From Stomorhina lunata (Eukaryota > Arthropoda > Insecta > Diptera > Rhiniidae): a stretch of DNA of 64,000 nucleotides. The stretch is from assembly GCA_933228675.1 (NCBI GenBank), contig OW121745.1:1708489-1772488 (forward strand), given 5' to 3'. Positions 21,182 through 32,619 of this stretch are shown here, one piece after another (positions within the stretch are counted from its first letter, which is position 1; every line of letters begins with the position of its first letter). The position numbers and the translations under genes are program-made. Under the pieces are notes generated by a model. That model saw only the letters and a list, made by a program, of their open reading frames with translations. It did not search any database and had not been told where the DNA came from.

Positions 21182-23395
21182 ATTTATTACCATTAAAATC
21201 AGACCAATCATTATCAATCAACCCTATCCCTCTTTTTAACCGGAGGGCAACACATCGACGTGTAATCTCCAAGTCAAGCGGAGGGACTCCTACCAATACC
21301 TGTAGTGCCTCAGTAGAGATAGTCCGACAACTGGCACACACCCTAGCAACATAATCCTTTGACATGATAGAAGTGTCCTGAGTCCCCAAACGGTCCTGAC
21401 GGCGTCACACCACACCACTGCACCATTTGCTGCCCAAGCAACAAATATCCCAGAGTAAATAATGCGTACCGCACGACCACTAAGGCCCCAGTCACTTCTA
21501 AGCACCCTGCGGACCATACCAACCACTCCTCCTATTTTATTTTTTACACGCTCTAGATGAACTCTAAAGTTCATTCTCTCATTCATTGTTATGTCCAAAT
21601 ACTTGACCTCAGTCGAATATTTGAGGCTAATACCATTCAACCTTAACAGTGGAGGTCGATTTACTGACAAAGTACCCTTGAGTAGCATTGTCGTCGACTT
21701 ATCCACTGCAACATTCACTCCTACACTATCTCCCCATTCCCTCACATCACGTAGCATCTGTTCACCAATTCTCTCGATTTCAGCCCGAGACTGACCTTCG
21801 ACTAGAATCAGCAAATCATCCGCATACGCACAAACCTTGCAGACCAGTCCGAGTCGCCGTAGCAGAGGATCCATTATCAGGTTCTAAATAAATGGACCAC
21901 ATATGGAACCCTGCGGGCAACCACGAAGTACATTCACACTAGCGCTTTCATTAGCACCAATCACACAAGCTGACCTATCTTCAAAATAACTTTTCCACAA
22001 CTCATACTCACAACACCCTACCTCACGCAATCTCTCCAAAACACGCCTCCAGCATAGGTAGTCAATCGCTCCCTTAACATCTATAAAAATTCCTAACACA
22101 TACTTACTGCTACTTGAATTCACACAACTCTTTACATACAACCATGCATCCTCAACACTAACACCTTTTTTAAAACCGAATTGCCATTCACATCTATTGT
22201 TCTGAAGCCTATGTACCATTATTCTTTCCAGGACTAACCTCATACACTCAGCTATCTCAGAGTCCTCCAAAGGCGGAGGACTGGTCACCACCACAGGAGG
22301 GGGATGAACAGTATTCTCCGCTCTCGAGAAAAACTCCTTAAGAAGCGCGTTCACGCAATCCTTCCAGATTGTTATTATGTTACCTTCAATTTGAAGGCCA
22401 CAAATATCAACATCTACAGACTTTGTACACTTTGCCCCAAGGCTCATCCCTATTTTCATCCACAAATCTTCTCCATTCGCTTTCTTTCACTCTTTCATTC
22501 TCATAATCATACTCTTATACTCACGCAGACGCCTACTGTAAACGTCCCTATGCTGGGCCACATCATTCTCACCCCTATGACTAGCCAGTTCAAAGCGTTT
22601 TCTAGACGCCGAACCAACCTCTTCATATCATTCAGCTCTCTTGTCCACCATTTAACCCTTCTGGTATTAGTCTTTCGACTCCTACCAAGGAAGGTATTAT
22701 TCATATATCCCACCCATTCATTCAATTTTTCAACTTGCTCATTCACATCTAAGTCTTCATTGAGTGCACTAGCTCTCAAGCATTCACCATACGACTTCCA
22801 ATTTATATCTTTTCTACACCAACGATTTACGTAAGGACTTTTACTCAAAACTCGCTCATACATTTACTCAAATTTAATTAAATTATGGTCGCTAACTCCC
22901 CAACAATAAACGGACCACCTAAATTGAAACCTACTATATGCTGCCTGATTTACGACAGTGACATCAATATCACTCACACCCATAGGTCCTGCAAAAGTAT
23001 ATAACTCGCTCGGTTCATTCAAAAAATTCACTCGCAAGTAGTAGCAGGCTATCCATATAAGGAAGATACGGCTCTACGGGGTCACTATACTTACAATAAA
23101 TGCTTCCTATCAGAATTCTGCCAAAATCTCCCTCTACCGACACACATACTCCATACTCAGTCACACTTACAACCATACACTCAACATTCACATCATCTAC
23201 AACCACAGCAGAATTTGCCCTGAGATCAGGGAACACACGCATATTATGCGGTAGTCCCCTTACACAACCAGAGGTTGAGTATGGCTCCTATATCAGGGCA
23301 AACCTACTGTTAGTTTCACGCATTACCACACCTAGCTCACACACACTGACATACAGGCCCTGACAGTTAACCTGCAGGAAATTAACGCTAGCCAT
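21182..23395 (-). pseudogene. R1-lineage-2 ORF2 (endonuclease and reverse transcriptase), broken
   Basis: ORF2 starts near 23395 and keeps endonuclease scraps (VCVSVEGDFGRILIGSIYC, VSDIDVTV, GVSDHNLI-like near 22890). After a gap come RT blocks: FQFGFKKGVSVEDAW, GIFIDVKGAIDYL, GCPQGSICGPF and VCAYADDLLILVEGQS, with the catalytic YADD near 21820. Most of the fingers (the KSPGIDG and YRGISLLP region) are deleted near 22230. The thumb continues to LGCVPV; the C-terminal zinc motif is missing. At least five disruptions are visible. Confidence 0.85.
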
Positions 23396-23396
23396 T

Positions 23397-24587
23397 CTAA
23401 TGTCTGGCGTTCGCTCGGGCAACGATGGCACTGTACACCGGGCAAGCATTGGACAACATTAGGTGCCCAGATGGTTTACCGCGGAACGCACAATTACGGC
23501 AAGACAATGCATTACTGCACTGTTTTTTCATATGTCCCTCTTGCCCGCAGCGACGGCAGACAACTCCTCTCATCCTGCAGTCCTTAACCACGTGGTCATG
23601 GCTCATACAACGGAAACATCCAAACAGAGGACGATAACCTGAAAGGAATGCCACAACGACCACCTCCTTCCAGGGCGCGACTACCATCCTTACGTTCTTC
23701 TTAAAGGACTCCAGAGTCATCTTATCCTTCAGATTCTTCTCGAAGAGCTCCTCCATAAACCTGTCAGGAGAAATCTGCGAGAACACCGTCTGGACGACCA
23801 CTCTACATCCCTTTTTCTCATTCACGCTTACTTCTAGACCTACCTCGCTGAACTTTTTATTTTCAACTATCTTATTTCTTTCTACTACTGAAGGAGCTCT
23901 AATTACAGCTCCTCCATCCCGAATAGGCTTAACCACATGTACGCGGACACCAAGCGTAGGCCCAACATCCTTGACCACCTTGTCAACCACCTCCTTAGGG
24001 GTAACCGCAGCATTTTTGCTGCGAGCTACCACCGACCAGGTCTCAACAGGCTTTGAGACCGGTTCCGGAATGGTGACGACAGGCGATACAGGAGCCGCGA
24101 CCACGCCTTATACCAGCGGCATTCAATTTTTACCCTTACTAACAGCTTCTAGTCTGCCTTTAAGATTTTTCTGTTGAAGCATAAGCTTCATCGCTACCTC
24201 TTCGTACCTACCTGAAAGTTCAGCAACCTTAAGGACCTCACCCTACCTAAACCGCAGCATACTTCAAGAGACCTGTGGTGATAGCCTTAAGCTCACCAAC
24301 AGGACCTTCTCTGCAGTCGGACTCCAAAGGAGTCTTCTCCAAAGAGGCACAGGTACCACTTTACCCCCTTCAGGAAGATTCAGACCTTCCGGATTACCCC
24401 CTTTCTCTATACTCCTAGAAAGACAAGCCTTCGCTTTCTTAATTTTACCCCCAATGTCCGGCTTCACTTCTGTCATACCGTCCGATTTCTTGTTCAAAAA
24501 AGGGAAGATAGGGCTACCTACCCTTTGTGCCTTAGGCATACCACCCTCTTCTTCATCTGATTCAAATCCACCTACCCTTAACTCCAT
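23397..24587 (-). pseudogene. R1-lineage-2 ORF1 (Gag-like), partly intact
   Basis: The 23397-24104 frame (235 aa) holds TWSVVARSK, LGVRVHVVKP, SPDRFMEELF and three knuckles: CFRCMSHDHVVKDC, CRRCGQEGHMKKQC and CRNCAFRGKPSGHLMLSNAC, ending in ANARH as in the other R1s. The N-terminal part (24264-24587) is in another frame, with stops between them. ORF1 of R1 is an RNA-binding chaperone-like protein. Confidence 0.85.
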
Positions 24588-25070
24588 GGCTGAAGCTAGG
24601 TCAGATATGACCCAATCAAAATCTAAACTATTTAAGAAAAACCCTTATATGTATAATACAAAATTTTAAACCTCCAAGTATCAGAAATTGAAAAAATAAA
24701 TAAAGCCACACCCTAATGTGTGGACTTAGCAAAAAATTTCAACAACAAATAAATGGCAATGCTAAAACTGTGCCAAAATACAGACCAGTATAACATTTTT
24801 AACAGAAAATCTAACCTGTATAACGTTTTTATCCAAGTCACAAGCCAACGGTTGCAACTTAGCAAAAAACACAACACTCAGCAGATAAGCTGGCCACCTG
24901 TTGAAAAAAATTCAAATTAACAGCCAACTCAACTGTAGCGTGGCAGCACAGATATTTCTAACTAACACACTAACACTATTGAACTTGCCTAAGCAAAAAC
25001 ACACAACTTACCTATGAACAAGCAACAGCAAGCACAAGAATTTCACAACGAACCAAGATGGTCCAGTAAA
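24588..25070 (-). other. 5' UTR of R1 lineage 2
   Basis: No gene. AT-rich leader-like DNA between ORF1 and the I-type element's 3' end. No 28S scar and no DPE-like motif was recognised at its outer end, so it is probably 5'-truncated. Confidence 0.45.
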
Positions 25071-25427
25071 AAGGCTATTTATTTTATTTAAGGCCCCAAC
25101 ACTATAGAGGTTATATAGGCCAAAAAGTTTTAATTACATAAATTCTAATTTTTTTTAATTCTAGGAAAAAAGATACTAAATTGTAGGTTTAAATCGAGTT
25201 ATACAAATTAATCTCTGTCAAGAATTTTTTAACATTTTTAAATTTGGTTTCATTTTTAAGTATTTCTATATTATGTATTTTGTGTTTCACACGTTTTGGT
25301 TGTAAAAGATTACATTCATTAAATATATGAAAGACTTTTAGCTCACTGCCACAAGTGCAAAGTGGAGGTTGAGTTTTCTCAATTATGTGTTTGTGGGAGA
25401 ATAAACAATGGCCAATTTTCAGTCGAT

Positions 25428-28400
25428 TTAATTTAACAAACTCTGATTTTGGTAAGGTTGTTCTATTAAACTTAACTTCAATGTTTTTTTGTATAACATA
25501 TAATTTAGACGAGTTGTTGTTATTCCATGATTCATTCCATAGATCAGATACGTATCTTCGAATCCATTGTTTATAGTCTGAATACTGATATTTGTAATCT
25601 GCTGATACCGATTGTTCCAGAGAATTTTTTGCGAAAAAGTCTGCCTTTTCATTAATAAACTGATTTTATTTTCAGGTAATTTTGTAAAGGTTTCTCTTAT
25701 TTGATTTACGATTATATTAGTACTAAACGGATTTTGTAGACCCTGCAAAGCGCTTCTACTGTCAGATATGATAAGAGTTTTTTTTGTCGTAATTTGTAAT
25801 ATTCTCAATACAAGTTTTTATAGCAAGTTATTCGGAGGTATAAATGGAGGAATAATCTAAAATAATAATAGAGTAACTATATATTGCAAATCCAGCTTTC
25901 TCATTCATAACAGAGCCATCAGTAAAAAGGTAATTATGATTGGAATATACGGAGTTAATCAATTACAAAAACTTCTGTTGTACCTCAGAGGATGAAATAT
26001 TACGCTTGTTACAGGTTGCGAGGGATAAATCTACATTAATTTCAGAAAAACGCCATGGTGCTGTGTCACATAATTTTCTATTCTCGATCGTATTTGTATC
26101 TATGGTGTATCTTGAGGTAATCTGGGACATTTATAATGCAGTTCTAACGTAAAACGGGTGGAGTCTTGGGTTTTTTTGCCTAAGAAGTTATATTTTCGAG
26201 CTGCTGGTTACCATTGAGTATAAGGGATGATTTTGCATTGAAAGGATTTTTAGTGTATAATTAAGTAGATATCTTAATCTTCTACGATGTAAAGGAGGAG
26301 ACGATGATACAACTTGAAGGCTACATGCAGGACTAGTTCTAAATGCGCCAATAGAAAGTCTTATTCTTGTATTTTGAATGGATTCCAAACTATTTATATC
26401 TGTTTTGTTGACAGATATATAACTGACGCATAATCAATGGTAGGAAGAACGATTGAGTGTAAAATTTTTAGAGCGATTGTGGGTCTGAACCAAATTGATA
26501 GTGCCTTAATATTTTAATAATATGTATTCAATTTTGAGTTTGCTTTAATTTTCTTAATATGGGGTTTGAATGTTAATTTTCTATCAAATGTGACACCTAG
26601 GAACTGGTGTTCTTTTACAAATTGAATATCTTTGCTACATAATTTTATGGTGCTACTCCTGTTGGAGGATATTAAGCGTCTCGAAAATTTAATTGCCACT
26701 GTTTTATCTTCGATAAATTGAAACCCACTCTTTTATTCAATTTTTCTGACTTATTAATGGTCAGCTGAATTTTTTTAACTATGGCGGAAAGCTTTTTTCC
26801 TGCGCAATATATGACTAAATCATCAGCATATAAGAGTGCCTTTACATCCTTATGACACTGGTCTAATATATTATTAGAAAAAGGGTGACACTTATAACGG
26901 ATCCCTGTGGGACTCTATTTTCGAGATCAAAATAATTTGATGGAGAGTTTCCAACTAAACAGTAGGATTTTCTGTCTTGTAAAAAGTTCGAAATAAAGGC
27001 AGCCATATATATTGGAGGCATTTAATTTTTTGAATATCAGTTGTTTCCAGATACAATTATAAGCTTTCTTTAGATCGAAAAAACTGCTATTAGGTCCTTT
27101 TTTAAGGCGAAACTTTCTATAATGTCGGATTGTAATACCGCTAAATTATCTATTGTCCCTCTATTCTTCCTAAAACCAGACTGATTTATATTTAGGACAT
27201 TATTTATTTCTAAATAATAAACTAGCCTTTTGTTAACCATTCTTTCTAGGACCTTACACATACAATTTGTAAGAGAGATCGGTCTGTAATTATTTGCTTT
27301 ATCCGGTTTCAATATTGGGATAATAAGCGCATCCCTTCATTTGCTCGGAAATACCTGCTTCATCCAAATTATATTGTAAAATTCTAAGAGATATTTCGTG
27401 GCTTTTATATCTAATTTGTTTAGCATTTCATATCTTATGTTGTCAGGCCCCGGAGAGGTTCCCTTGCATGATTTTAGCACCGATTTAAATTCCATTAAAG
27501 TAAATCTTTTATTATACCCCTCATCATTATTTATCAAATTAAGAGGAAAAGAAGTACCCCTTTGCAAAATTTTTTGCTAAGAAGTTAGAAATGTTGGTAT
27601 TTTCAGTTAACAATTTATCATTATCTTCTATAACTGAGATTGTTTGGAATAAAGACAGACCATTCAAAGATTTAATTTTTCTATATACTTCTGACGAAGG
27701 TGTTCGAAGGTTTATCGACAGAAATCTGACCTGCATTTTTTCTTATTCTCTCTAATTACCTTACTAGTTCTGGATTTGACCGTTACAATTTTTTTTTAAA
27801 TTGTGTAGCAATTTTCTTCTTTCTTTAATGAGAGATTTTATGTTTAAATACCACCAAGGGACTTCTTTTCTATTGTGGGTCACATTACTTAAAGGAATAG
27901 TTTAAAATAGTACTACTTATGTGTCTTTCAATTATATCTATGTTGTTATGAATGGACAGGTCTTCTGTAAAAATACATCTAAAGTCTTCCCATTTTGCAT
28001 TTTTCATATTCCATCTATGTCTTCGTTCAAGGTTAGGTGAAAAATTATTTAGACTGATAACAATTGGGTAATGATCACTATTATGTAAATCGTCACAGAC
28101 ATTCCATTCAAAAAGATGGTTAATGTTTGGACATATTAAACCTAAGTCTATATTACTAAAAGATTTGTAGGCAAGACTGAAGTGTGTTGCACACTCCGGT
28201 CTATTTAGTATGTTTAGGTTGTTGTTATTTATAAATTGTTCCACTATCTTTCCCCTAGAATCCGTTCTAGATGAATCCCACAAGGAATTATGAGAATTAA
28301 CGTCTCCCAAGAGGAGATACGGTAAATCAAATTGGGCTGTTATATTGCTTAGGTCTTTTTCGCAAATATTTTCTGAACCTGGTAGATATATTGAACAAAT

Positions 28401-28746
28401 TCTGAATTTTATTGGATATTTCACTTTAATAGCAACAACTTGATACTGCGGTGATACTGTTAGTTCTTCTCCGTCAAACAAATTATTGAGATATACATAT
28501 ACAAACTCCACCGCACGCAGTAGTGGATGAAGTTGTATTCTTAAAAAAGCATGCATAATTTTTTAGATTAGTGTAATTACTCGATTTAAATCTAGTTTTC
28601 TGAACGCACAAAGCGAAACAGTTAAAATTAGTTAAAATAAGCTTCAGTTCGTCAAAATTATGTGAAATTCCGTTACAGTTCCATTGTATTATTTTATATT
28701 TACTACTCATTAAAGCTAGAGTCGCTGGAGTCATCTTTACTATCAT
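25428..28746 (-). pseudogene. I-type ORF2: endonuclease, RT and RNase H, broken
   Basis: The endonuclease starts near 28711 with IIQWNCNGIS, then LLGDVNSHNSLW, FSNIDLGL and NSDHYPIVI. The RT follows with [33 protein letters not shown] and the catalytic YADDLV at 26819-26830, then FLGVTFDRKLTFKPHI. RNase H is recognised by LIISDSRSALQGL near 25760. Frames change at least six times, so no complete protein can be made. Such proteins nick target DNA, copy element RNA at the nick and remove RNA. Confidence 0.88.
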
Positions 28747-29139
28747 CGTTTTTTTGTTTTAGGTTAGCATTTGTTGTTAATAATGCTTTTGTTGAATTCT
28801 CTTTCTTCTTCTTTTCTGCATTTGTTAGTTCACGTTTTTTCCTCTTTGATATATTTTTTGGCAGTAGTTCGATTTTTGATCCATCTGTTTTAGTTACTTG
28901 GTGCCCTGGAGAGTTTGGTGTTGTTTTTACCACGGGATCAGTTCATACTTTTTCTTTCTCTTTTCCATTCGTATTTATATTTATTAATTCTTCTTGACAT
29001 TTGCATTTACAATTACATGGTTTGACTGCATTGGCATATGTAGTTGGTAGTTGATTTTGTTTTTCATATTCCTTTCGAGCTTCGTTCAGTGTTTTTTTTC
29101 TGAATAATTTTAATCTTTAGTATGTCATATTATTTTTTA

Positions 29140-30614
29140 GTACCTGGTTGACCGAGCCTTGCTCGGAGCTTTATGATAAGCATTTTGAGGAAAATTTTAA
29201 AGTTTTTATATATTTTATATTATAAAGTGCTAAAATAAATTTAGAGGAAAGACATTGTAGAAATATTCAGATAATTTTGAATTATTTGATTTATTTTGTC
29301 CGACCAACACATAGTTTGCATAGTTTACAGTTTAACTCATTTTGAATAATTTTGGAAATTATTTATATCAACAGAAACTTCTGTCGACTCATGCGCAACA
29401 ACTTTGCTAAAGATTATAGTCTGATCAAATGCACAGTTTACGATTTAATTCATTTTGAGTAGTTTTCTGTGGCGCCACCTGTCGGACTTTGCTTATTCCA
29501 ATTCATAAACCTTCTTCGGCTTATCCGTAACAACTTTGCTGAAGATTATAGCATGATTAAATGTACAGCATACGATTAAATTGACTTTGAGTAAATTTCA
29601 GTAGCGCCACCTGTCGAAATTTCTTCATACCAACTAAGAAACCTTCGTCGGCTCATGTGCAACAACTTTGCTAAAGATTGTAGCATGATTAAATGTACAG
29701 ATTACGATTAAATTGACTTTGAGTAAGTTTCTGTAGCGCCACCTATCGGAAATTATTCATACCAACTAAAAAGCCTTCGTCGGCTCATGCGCTACAACTT
29801 TGCTAAAGATCATAGCATGATCAAATGTACAGTTTACGATTTAATTAATTTTTAGTAATTTTCAGGGGCGCCATCTGTCGGAAATTAGTCTTATCAACTT
29901 AAAAACCTTCGCCGGCTTATCCGCAACATCTTCGCTAAAGAGCATAACATGATCAAATTCACAGTTTACTATTCTATAAAGAACATACATACAGACAAAC
30001 ATTCATTTGTTTAAAATAATACTAATTTTTCCCCCTTTTTATTCCCTAATTTCTAAAAGTTCCATATGTATATTTGGTACTTTTTTGGTGCCCATTGAAT
30101 TCGGTACATTTTTTTAAAACGCATTTAACATAATGTATAATGTTCCTATTCATATTACTTTGGAGATGTTAAGTTATCATTTTATCCCTTTTTTACCCAT
30201 TTTGGCTCTAAAATCAAAAAAGTACCAAATACGTGTTTCATGTTTTTTTTACATCTATTGATTGCAGTACCAAGTTTCTTTCTATATTCCTTAGTTTAAA
30301 ATATAAGAGTGGGTTAAAAAGGTGCCAAAAAAACTATTTTCACCCTTTTTTACCCCCTATCGGACATAGTTTCAAAAAAGTACCAAACACCTGTCCGCTT
30401 ATTTTAAAAGCTGTTTAAAACGTAATTTTAATTTTGTTTCTATACCTATTACTTTAGGAGACATAGCGTTTTCGATTTTTTCCCCTTTTTACCCGTTTTT
30501 ACCCTCTTAGAGGTAAAAGTTCCAAAAGTCCCTTCTTCTTCGACCTATACATCAAAAAAGATACCCACTGTCCAAATTTTATCAAAATCGTTAGAGCCGT
30601 TTTCGAGATAGCCT

Positions 30615-30687
<73 letters not shown>

Positions 30688-30710
30688 TATTGCTCGTTTA
30701 AGAATATAAG
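29140..30710. mobile_element. Unidentified 1571-bp insertion
   Basis: The duplicate at 33171-33190 runs straight through this point, so both ends are known: TATTTTTTA then GTACCTGGTTGACCGAG on the left, and AGAATATAAG then ATATATAACG on the right. No target duplication beyond one shared A is seen. Inside are about five ~131-bp repeats (29370-29990), three ~158-bp repeats ending in AAAAAAGTACCAAA (30050-30530) and a (TA)n tract. No protein-coding frame and no family recognised. Confidence 0.8.
30617..30681. repeat. (TA)n microsatellite
   Basis: An uninterrupted TA run near the right end of the 1571-bp insertion. Confidence 0.95.
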
Positions 30711-31790
30711 ATATATAACGCATTGCTTAGAAAAGCTGTTGTGCTGTTGTTGGCAATTTACACATTTTGCTTCTCTATTACACTTTTTCGTTTGCCTGTT
30801 TTATCAACTGGTGTATGTTCAAGTTTGCTACAATGTGGACAAATTTTTTGTTCTGAAGACATCCATCCGACACGTGGCCGAATCGGAACCACTTGAAGCA
30901 CCGAAGAGGGTTGGGTATATATGGTTTTATTACAGTATACATGTAACCAAGCAATATCTTTTCGGGTAATTCGCTTACGTTAAATGTTGCTACGTATAAT
31001 CCAATATCAATTGATGACAGTTGTCTGATTTCGGGATTTCTTTTTTTAAACCTCTTGATTTCTAACACATTAGGGTTTTGTTCTTGTATTTCGCTCAAGG
31101 GTTCCTCATCAGTTAAGTTTTTGAGTAAAAGATTCCCTTGGACTTATTTGTATTATGTTCTTCCACTTTCACAAATATATTCAAAGATAAAATTATCATT
31201 TTATTAATTTTATTTGCTTGTTTTTCATTAAAGCATTGTATAAGATATGGACAATCTCAATTTTTTACAGAATTTTACTTTTCCTGCGACAGCATGAATA
31301 GACCTTTGTATAAGAAAGGGAGACACATCCGAGAGACCACGTTCTGCATGAACACCGGCTCTGCTCATTAACAAGTATAAGGGGTTTATTGAATTTGAGT
31401 TAGAGACTGATTTGTCAATATCAAAAAGAATGCCTCCCATAATGGGAGTTACGTTAGATATGACCGACACAGGTGGAAAATGTCTTTTTATACCAAAAGG
31501 CAAAAAGAAAAAAATTCAGTTATTATAGAAATATAAAGCTTTTAAAATTTTATTTTTCTTTTGTCTTATTCTCTTTTTCAAAAAGTTTACTAAACAAAAC
31601 ACTGCACTCGCGGTGAGAGTTGAAAGCAAACTGTGGTAAAAAAGGTATAACTTACCCACCTATACACTTGATTTTTACATCAAACTAAATCTAACACATT
31701 CAGCTACACGCTGATATAAATTTAACTCACTACGTTATATTTAACTATGCAAAATATCTATGTAAACACGCACTAAATCGCACTGAAAAA

Positions 31791-31826
31791 CACGTCCATA
31801 CACTACAAGTCAAGCTATCAAACTGT
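31791..31826 (-). promoter_or_regulatory. Initiator and DPE at the 5' end of the I-type element
   Basis: On the minus strand the element opens ACAGTTTG next to the 28S scar. Taking the A of CAGT (31824) as +1, GGACGTG lies at +28 to +34 (31791-31797), which is the DPE consensus at its required distance. Internal Inr/DPE promoters are established for fly Jockey, Doc and I elements. The same promoter is duplicated at 34264-34299. Confidence 0.7.
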
Positions 31827-31839
31827 GTAGATAGGGACA
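31827..31839 (-). other. 28S R1 target scar between R1 3' end and I-type 5' end
   Basis: GTAGATAGGGACA, 13 of the 14 target bases. R1 3' sequence (GATTTGAA) follows on its right and the I-type 5' end on its left. Confidence 0.85.
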
Positions 31840-32619
31840 GATTTGAATTTGAATAATGCAAGTACCTGCCATGATGGCCTGACTTGCAGTGAGCAAATCA
31901 CAAGGTGGATACTTTAAGTGTTTACCAACACCCCCTTACTATGAAAAATTGGCATGCATATTATATGTGACATACATGACACTTTCACATTTTAGAAACA
32001 TGGAAACATGTTGTTTGGACATGATTCCCCCCCTTGGTTAGGAGCGGAGAACTATCTGAACTCCTGCCGGTCTATGGATACGGCACCCGGCTGCAATGCA
32101 ACTCCACATTCGAATGAACGATACAGGCAATGTATCGCCCACTCTACCCGCTTTGGGTATTAAACCACAGCCCCCGCGATGCTCCACAACGGGGCCAACA
32201 ACCACTAGTCAGGCTGGAGATAATATCCAGAGGCTTCCTGACTCCCGCGGTACCAGACAATCTCCGGTGGGATTAATAGCCCTAAAACGACTACTAACAG
32301 TTGAGCCATAAACGGCCCAGGGACTGCTGCCCTTAACGCCTAAGAGCACAAATAAAAACAACATAAAGACAACACAAAGACGAAACATCACAATTAACAG
32401 CCGCACTCACGCGCGACACTTTGGACACAAAGTGACACCAGCAAGGGACAGCACGTACAACAATTATCACAAACAACATTAGACAGTCCACCCTCACGGG
32501 AAAACCACAGGTCACTAAAGTGACTCGGCACCAAATACATACCGTTATCCAAATCATAGTCCAGGGTTAATGCAACAGGGTGGGAAGTGAAGTTGATTAA
32601 GTCGCAACAGGCCCTCGCC
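31840..32619 (-). mobile_element. R1 3' UTR, duplicated copy
   Basis: Nearly identical to 34313-35092. It ends abruptly at 32619, where the duplication joint brings in I-type ORF2 start sequence (TTACTCGATTTAAATC). Confidence 0.85.

Larger units (their letters stand above)
21036..25070 (-). mobile_element. Divergent R1 element, second lineage, degenerate
   Basis: A 3' UTR scrap (21036-21180) of common R1 type is joined to ORF2 and ORF1 that match the other R1s only at domain level, so this is a separate lineage. ORF2 lacks its C-terminus. The 5' UTR runs to about 25070, where I-type element sequence begins without a 28S scar. Confidence 0.8.
28703..31503 (-). pseudogene. I-type ORF1 with CCHC knuckle, split by an insertion
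   Basis: The N-terminus (31228-31503) reads FGIKRHFPPVSV and has a frame change at about 31100-31228. The middle (30778-31098) contains PNPLRCF followed by W instead of the knuckle's second Cys, then FGHVSDGC; the duplicate at 33251-33571 keeps RCFKCFRFGHVSDGC. The Lys/Ser-rich C-terminus (28703-28933) lies beyond the 29140-30710 insertion. The protein would bind element RNA. Confidence 0.85.
25075..31826 (-). mobile_element. I-type non-LTR retrotransposon abutting a 28S R1 target scar
   Basis: Minus-strand order is 5' UTR (31826-31504), CCHC ORF1, then ORF2 with APE endonuclease, RT and RNase H, then a 3' end with AAATAAAATAAATA (about 25090). ORF1 plus ORF2 with RNase H is the I-clade plan and differs from R1, which lacks RNase H. 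The 5' end lies directly against GTAGATAGGGACA (31827-31839), the 28S R1 target, with an initiator/DPE pair in register. A 1571-bp insertion at 29140-30710 splits ORF1. Confidence 0.8.
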
